Shown in pieces: positions 7,135 through 10,282 of a stretch of 10,282 nucleotides of DNA (positions within the stretch are counted from its first letter, which is position 1; every line of letters starts with the position of its first letter). A program made the translations under genes and the position numbers. The notes under the pieces were generated by a model. The model saw only the letters and a program-made list of their open reading frames with translations, made no database searches and had not been told where the DNA came from. The stretch spans positions 1 through 10,282 of the forward strand of contig SLHU01000099.1 in assembly GCA_007135995.1 (NCBI GenBank), in the 5' to 3' direction. This DNA is from Clostridiales bacterium (GTDB taxonomy: Bacteria > Bacillota > Clostridia > Saccharofermentanales > UBA5734).

Positions 7135-7566
7135 TCAGGCTTCTGTCAGTTCGTTGATCTTTTTGTCGTTTTTGACACGTTTCAGTGCCTGTCCTTTGGT
7201 TTCCTGAATCACCACTTCGCCCAGATACAAGATTCTGCAGCCCGGTTCAAGATGGCCGGCAACCGCTATTTTATCGTTAGACACAACCATATGCAGATGC
7301 GGTATGCCATCGGCAATGATCCCGTCTATTGAAGCCACTTCAAGAGGTTTGTCGTCCCACTTGGCAAAATGCTCGACCGGCGGATATCCTGTTGTCATCA
7401 CCATATGCATGACACAGTAATCGAGTGTGCCGATGCCAGACGCGACATATCCGTCTTTGATCCCATATTCCGCAATGGCCTGTTCGATTGATTCAAGCAT
7501 ATCATCGCCGGCGTCCAGCCTGACAATAATGGTTCTTCCTGTGTTCTGCTGTTCAAAAGTTTTCAT
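7135..7566 (-). CDS. PPC-domain (DUF296) protein
   Basis: A 143-residue single-domain protein of the PPC/DUF296 family (PF03479). The fold is shared by plant AT-hook DNA-binding proteins and by stand-alone bacterial and archaeal proteins of unclear function. The family signature is clear: SGIGTLDY (43-50), DGIPHLHMVVS (86-96) and AGHLEPGC (103-110). His90, His92 and His105 are the likely metal-binding triad. Bacterial members have no AT hook, and none is seen here, so DNA binding should not be assumed. I place the start at the ATG at 7566, because GGAG (7577-7574) is seven bases upstream; a TTG at 7572 would be only one base from it. It lies between the RraA-like gene and the TRAP genes, suggesting a role in the same pathway, perhaps sensing or processing a metabolite. 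Confidence 0.85.
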   Translation of the reverse strand: MKTFEQQNTGRTIIVRLDAGDDMLESIEQAIAEYGIKDGYVASGIGTLDYCVMHMVMTTGYPPVEHFAKWDDKPLEVASIDGIIADGIPHLHMVVSNDKIAVAGHLEPGCRILYLGEVVIQETKGQALKRVKNDKKINELTEA

Positions 7567-7647
7567 TTTCAATCTCCAATTTAATGTGTGTGGTCTGTTA
7601 TCTTATCATGATGGTTGACATAGGTCGCCTGCTGAAATCTCCTGTTA

Positions 7648-7665
7648 ATCGTTCTATATCGTTCT
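7648..7665. repeat. Direct repeat ATCGTTCT, 10-bp period
   Basis: Two exact copies of ATCGTTCT (7648-7655 and 7658-7665) separated by AT. The one-helical-turn spacing would put both on the same DNA face, as in tandem half-sites for a dimeric regulator. They lie about 80-100 bases upstream of the PPC start. Confidence 0.5.
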
Positions 7666-7699
7666 GAACAGTCCGCTCTAGCCAGTTAAACAAATTCAT

Positions 7700-7719
7700 C
7701 ATAAACGCTGCATAAACGC
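7700..7719. repeat. Direct repeat CATAAACGC, 11-bp period
   Basis: Two exact copies of CATAAACGC (7700-7708 and 7711-7719) separated by TG. They lie next to the TTGACA at 7736-7731 on the minus strand and overlap both possible -10 boxes, so they could be operator half-sites. Confidence 0.5.
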
Positions 7720-7811
7720 CTTGCGGCTGATGTCAAATGGTTAGTCATTTATTTGATCTGATCGCCTGTTTTGACACTATAAGCGCATAATCACTTTTTA
7801 ATGGTCATGAG

Positions 7812-8516
7812 TCAGTCATCCACCTGTACGGTATCGTCCAGTTCCATGCCAAGGTCAAGATAATGCCGGCGACGTGCTTTCTTATCGGCAGATGCTTCCT
7901 GCCAGGCATATTTGGCTACATCTCGGGCGATTTTTCGGGGCACAGCAATCACACCATCTCCATCCGCAACAATCACATCACCGGGATAAATAGCCACGCC
8001 GCCGATAGCGATCGGGATATCTTTTTCAAGATAGCGGATGCGTGCCTGGTCCATCGGCTGAGAAATGAACTTTGACCAGACAGGTACTTTCTGAATCACC
8101 ACTTCATCTGTATCACGAATGCCGCCGCCGTTCAGCAGGAAGCCAACAGCGCCCTTTTTAATGCAGCCAAGAGAATTATTTGACCCGATCAGACCGACAT
8201 CCAGACCGGCAACATCAAGGCAGACAAAATCGCCTTCAACGATATCGCTGCTCCATGGATCATAGCAGACTTCTGAATAGTAATATTTGACCCATTCGGT
8301 GTATTCGTCGCCGGTACATTTAGGCAGCGGTCCTTCATAGGGCACATAGCGGGCTGTTCTGGCGATTCCGATCGCGGTTGTTCTGAAAAGCGGCCTGATG
8401 TCATGGCTGACTGTGCCGTAAAAGTGATAGCCTACCCAGTCCATACCGTCACGGACATCTGTAACTCTGAGTCCTTCGTACAGTTTAATCAGTTCAAGAT
8501 TTTCTTTAAGATCCAT
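7812..8516 (-). CDS. RraA family protein (HMG/CHA aldolase-like lyase)
   Basis: A 234-residue protein of the RraA-like family (PF03737), which includes 4-hydroxy-4-methyl-2-oxoglutarate / 4-carboxy-4-hydroxy-2-oxoadipate aldolases that release pyruvate using a divalent metal, and RNase E inhibitors. Signatures: GGGIRDTDEV (130-139) with Arg134-Asp135 as the likely substrate and metal residues, and the C-terminal block YPGDVIVADGDGVIAVPR (177-194). It is longer than canonical RraA (~160 residues), with extra N-terminal sequence (to ~residue 90) and a charged tail, as in the catabolic lyase-type members. A lyase role therefore fits better than RNase E control, which also makes less sense in Bacillota. 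The start is supported by GGGAGGT (8527-8521) four bases upstream. It lies 82 bases after the aldehyde dehydrogenase gene and is probably co-transcribed. The exact substrate is unknown. Confidence 0.85.
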   Translation of the reverse strand: MDLKENLELIKLYEGLRVTDVRDGMDWVGYHFYGTVSHDIRPLFRTTAIGIARTARYVPYEGPLPKCTGDEYTEWVKYYYSEVCYDPWSSDIVEGDFVCLDVAGLDVGLIGSNNSLGCIKKGAVGFLLNGGGIRDTDEVVIQKVPVWSKFISQPMDQARIRYLEKDIPIAIGGVAIYPGDVIVADGDGVIAVPRKIARDVAKYAWQEASADKKARRRHYLDLGMELDDTVQVDD

Positions 8517-8540
8517 GTTAACCTCCCAGTATTAAATCTG

Positions 8541-8581
8541 GTGAACCCTCCCCGCCCAAGCCGGTGGCTTCGAAGGGGATT
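8541..8581. mobile_element. Hairpin resembling an IS200/IS605-family right end (possible remnant)
   Basis: Between the dehydrogenase and RraA genes there is a two-tier fold: outer CCCC (8550-8553) with GGGG (8575-8578), inner AAGCC (8558-8562) with GGCTT (8566-8570) and a GGT loop. On the minus strand it reads CGAAGCC, then a GC-rich stem, then GGGGAGGGTTCACC. This resembles the GAAGCC-stem-GGGGAGG-TTCAC ends common in IS200/IS605 elements carrying tnpB. No transposase or tnpB frame is nearby. It could equally be an ordinary intercistronic hairpin. Confidence 0.3.
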
Positions 8582-8598
8582 GCGCACGATTGTTTTGT

Positions 8599-10047
8599 TC
8601 AAGTCTGCTCGTCCAGAACGCGGACACGCACATGCTTCGCATGCAGGTACTCGTACAGTCCTTCCGGTCCATGTTCTTTACCAAATCCAGAAGCTTTGAC
8701 ACCGCCATAAGGCGCATTGATCACGCCTGGATCCGGATTGTTGATGGCGATGTTGCCTGCATCAATTTGCCTGGCGCATGTTTCCGCGGTTGTCAGGTTT
8801 TGAGTATACACCATCGCGGCCAGACCATAAAGCGTATCGTTGGCGAGCCCGACAGCTTCAGCTAGCGTATCAAACGGCATAATGCCGGCAGCTGGTCCGA
8901 ATGTTTCTTCCTGCATGATCAGCATATCGTGGCTGACGTTTGCCAGCACCGTTGGTTCGTACCAGTGGCCCCGGCTAAAACCACCGGGGATTTTGCCGCC
9001 GCATTTCAAAACAGCGCCTTTGCTCAAAGCGTCATCTATATGCGTCTGAACGGTGTTTCGGCCTTTTGCTGTACACATAGGCCCCAGATCAGCCGGTGAC
9101 AAAATCCCTTCGCCGATCACCAGCTTTTGAGTTTGCTCGCTCATCCGGCTGACAAATTGATCGTATATCCCCCGCTGCACATAGATCCGGTTGACTGCAA
9201 TGCAAATTTGTCCCATATTGCGAAAAGATCTTCTGACAGCGCCTTTTACGGCAGCGTCAAGCCGGCAGTCGTCAAAGACCAGCATGGGCAGGCTGCCGCC
9301 CAGCTCCATCGACGCTTTGGTCAAGTTTTCTGTACAATAACCAAGAACCGTTTTACCTACCTCAGTCGAGCCGGTAAAAGCAACCTTTTTAACGAGCGGA
9401 TGCCTGACCAAAACAGGTCCGACAACGGATCCTGATCCGGTTATGCCGTTAACGGTCCCTGGCGGCAGGCCGGTTTCCTGCAGACATTCAAGAAAAGCCA
9501 AAGGCGACAGCGGCGTTTCAGAAGGAAGCTTGCACACGATGGTGCAGCCGGCAGCCAATGCCGCTCCCACTTTCCAGGCTAGAAGCTCAACGGGATAGTT
9601 CCATGGTGAAATTGCCGCCGCCACTCCCAGTGGCTGATAGATCACTTTACTCACCGTCGCGTTATCATCATTTGCGATGATCCGGCCATAGATACGTTCC
9701 CCTTCTTCGGCATAGTAGCGCAGGATATCGGCGCCTTTGACCACTTCGCCTGTTGCCTCCTGCAAAGATTTGCCCTGTTCCAGGGCCATCAGACGGCCTA
9801 TTTCTTCTTTTTTTGTCAGTATCCGTTCACTTGCCTGGCGCAGCAGCGATCCGCGCCGGAAAGGATTCATAGACGACCATTCAGAAAAGGCCGCATCCGC
9901 GGCTCTGACAGCCGTCTCAACGTCCGGCGTGTCAGCAGCCGGCACGTGACTGATGATGGTTTCGTCTCTGGGATTATAGACGGGAAAGGTGCGTCCGCTG
10001 CTGGCGGGGCACCAGTTTCCATTGATCAGCATCAGATTTTGCGGCAT
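8599..10047 (-). CDS. NAD(P)-dependent aldehyde dehydrogenase (succinate-semialdehyde dehydrogenase-like)
   Basis: A 482-residue enzyme of the aldehyde dehydrogenase superfamily (PF00171), full length. It oxidises an aldehyde to the acid with NAD or NADP in the cytoplasm. Catalytic residues are in place: Asn150 in SPWNYP, Lys173 in CKLPSETP, Glu248 in MELGGSLP, the nucleophile Cys282 in NMGQICIAVNR, and Glu381 in EETFGP, which holds the cofactor ribose. FTGSTEVGK (224-232) is the cofactor-binding turn. Overall form and the ending YGGVKASGFGKE (447-458) are closest to the succinate-semialdehyde/lactaldehyde dehydrogenase group; I cannot fix the substrate. Mild oddities are Ser252 where ELGGK or ELGGN is common, and KLPSE instead of KPxE. 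AGAGG (10058-10054) is the SD, six bases upstream. It lies between the cupin gene with the repeat array and the RraA-like gene; it could oxidise an aldehyde product of that lyase. Confidence 0.93.
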   Translation of the reverse strand: MPQNLMLINGNWCPASSGRTFPVYNPRDETIISHVPAADTPDVETAVRAADAAFSEWSSMNPFRRGSLLRQASERILTKKEEIGRLMALEQGKSLQEATGEVVKGADILRYYAEEGERIYGRIIANDDNATVSKVIYQPLGVAAAISPWNYPVELLAWKVGAALAAGCTIVCKLPSETPLSPLAFLECLQETGLPPGTVNGITGSGSVVGPVLVRHPLVKKVAFTGSTEVGKTVLGYCTENLTKASMELGGSLPMLVFDDCRLDAAVKGAVRRSFRNMGQICIAVNRIYVQRGIYDQFVSRMSEQTQKLVIGEGILSPADLGPMCTAKGRNTVQTHIDDALSKGAVLKCGGKIPGGFSRGHWYEPTVLANVSHDMLIMQEETFGPAAGIMPFDTLAEAVGLANDTLYGLAAMVYTQNLTTAETCARQIDAGNIAINNPDPGVINAPYGGVKASGFGKEHGPEGLYEYLHAKHVRVRVLDEQT

Positions 10048-10071
10048 GATAAACCTCTTTCATTTAGTCGC

Positions 10072-10173
10072 TCATCGTATAGTGTGCTTCATGACATAGC
10101 TCGTTTTATGGCATAGTATGTCTCATGACATAGGAAGTTTCACGACATAGCGCGCCTCATGGCAAAAATCACA
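10072..10173. repeat. Six-unit 17-bp tandem repeat array
   Basis: Units start at 10072, 10089, 10106, 10123, 10140 and 10157, an exact 17-bp period. Each has an 11-base core followed by six variable bases. Cores in plus-strand order are TCATCGTATAG, TCATGACATAG, TTATGGCATAG, TCATGACATAG, TCACGACATAG and the decayed TCATGGCAAAA. The consensus is TCATGACATAG, with TCATGA palindromic. The array fills most of the 142-base gap between the cupin stop and the dehydrogenase SD, ending about 25 bases before the ATG. A period of 17 is not a multiple of three, so it is not a coding repeat. A regulator-binding array is the simplest reading. Confidence 0.8.
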
Positions 10174-10189
10174 AGTCTGAGCCAGTCAT

Positions 10190-10282
10190 TTAATCTACTT
10201 TGCAGGTCACCCACAACACTGTCAAGGGCAAAATGCCGGTTTGCTTCGTTGTATGAAACGCACCGGGCGGCACATACAAGGC
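10190..10282 (-). CDS. C-terminal end of a cupin-domain protein (5' part outside window)
   Basis: Reading the minus strand from the right edge gives 30 residues to a TAA at 10192-10190: ALYVPPGAFHTTKQTG, then ILPLTVLWVT, then CKVD. This fits cupin motif 2 (PxG-x2-H-x3-N) as P-P-G-A-F-H-T-T-K-Q, with Gln in place of the usual Asn; the His would be a metal ligand. It is followed by the usual turn and last strand (TG..PL.VLWV). The rest of the gene lies beyond the window, so it cannot be told whether this is a small stand-alone cupin (sugar or organic-acid isomerase, dioxygenase-like) or the end of an HTH-cupin regulator. It is in the same orientation as the dehydrogenase gene and likely the first visible gene of this cluster. 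Confidence 0.65.
   Translation of the reverse strand, partial: ALYVPPGAFHTTKQTGILPLTVLWVTCKVD

Larger units (their letters stand above)
7567..7811 (-). other. Intergenic region upstream of the PPC gene
   Basis: 245 bases without a gene. On the minus strand there is a perfect -35 box TTGACA (7736-7731), with TATGCA (7714-7709) as a poor -10 after 16 bases, so a promoter is possible but weak. The region also holds two pairs of direct repeats (7648-7665 and 7700-7719) and a split copy of the array core: TCATGA at 7606-7611 and TGACATAG at 7616-7623. I see no convincing terminator after the RraA-like gene. Confidence 0.35.

Noticed and set aside
7567..7572. TTG start at 7572 for the PPC-domain gene
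   Set aside because: The GGAG at 7577-7574 would be only one base away; the ATG at 7566 has seven-base spacing.
8532..8717. 61-codon minus-strand frame ending near the IS605-like hairpin, considered as a tnpB tail
   Set aside because: Its first part overlaps the dehydrogenase gene in another frame, and no TnpB motifs are present.
10072..10173. CRISPR array
   Set aside because: Cores of 11 bp and gaps of 6 bp are far too short for CRISPR repeats and spacers, and no cas genes are present.
10072..10173. Iteron-type plasmid replication origin
   Set aside because: The period resembles iterons, but no rep-like gene or typical AT-rich origin region is present and the context is chromosomal catabolic genes.
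10221..10226. TTGACA on the minus strand as -35 of a dehydrogenase promoter
   Set aside because: It lies within the cupin coding frame and no acceptable -10 box occurs 15-19 bases downstream.

Overview
The window most likely comes from an anaerobic bacterium of the Bacillota (Clostridia-like). The evidence is strong AGGAGG-type Shine-Dalgarno (SD) sites in front of most genes, sigma-A-like promoter hexamers, a lipoprotein (Cys-anchored) TRAP binding protein, roughly balanced base composition, and a methanol:corrinoid methyltransferase (MtaB), an enzyme of acetogens, methanogens and some other anaerobes. I cannot name the genus from the sequence alone.

Left part, plus strand. The window opens inside the last ~110 codons of a membrane-anchored surface protein (to 331), closed by a clear terminator (431-461). 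Next is an AI-2E/YtvI-family membrane permease (689-1765). Immediately after its stop codon, in another frame, lies a start-less 48-residue relic of the C-terminal end of an HD-GYP domain (1771-1914). An orphan mtaB gene follows (2024-3409), with no mtaC or mtaA beside it. It ends at a perfect 14-bp hairpin (3463-3493) placed between convergent genes.

Right part, minus strand, read from 10282 down to 3706. The order is: C-terminal end of a cupin protein (absent from simple long-ORF listings), a 17-bp tandem repeat array, an NAD(P)-dependent aldehyde dehydrogenase, an RraA/HMG-aldolase-like protein, a PPC-domain (DUF296) protein, and a complete TRAP transporter dctP-dctQ-dctM. dctQ and dctM overlap by 4 nt. 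dctP has its own near-consensus promoter (TTGACA-17-TATACT). This looks like a catabolic cluster: TRAP imports an organic acid, the RraA-like lyase may split or decarboxylate a hydroxy/oxo acid, and the dehydrogenase oxidises the resulting aldehyde. The substrate is unknown. A link to mtaB, which lies convergent to this cluster, is possible but not shown.

The most unusual item is the array between the cupin gene and the aldehyde dehydrogenase gene. It has six units with an exact 17-bp period, each an 11-bp core (TCATGACATAG) plus 6 variable bases. The core's first nine bases recur abutting the -35 box of the dctP promoter, and a split version sits upstream of the PPC gene, which suggests a shared regulator. 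Other points of interest are an IS200/IS605-end-like hairpin between the dehydrogenase and RraA genes, a strand-specific hairpin just before the dctP ribosome site, an anti-SD segment in front of mtaB, paired direct repeats of 10 and 11 bp period upstream of the PPC gene, and an unusual ~80-residue charged tail on DctQ.
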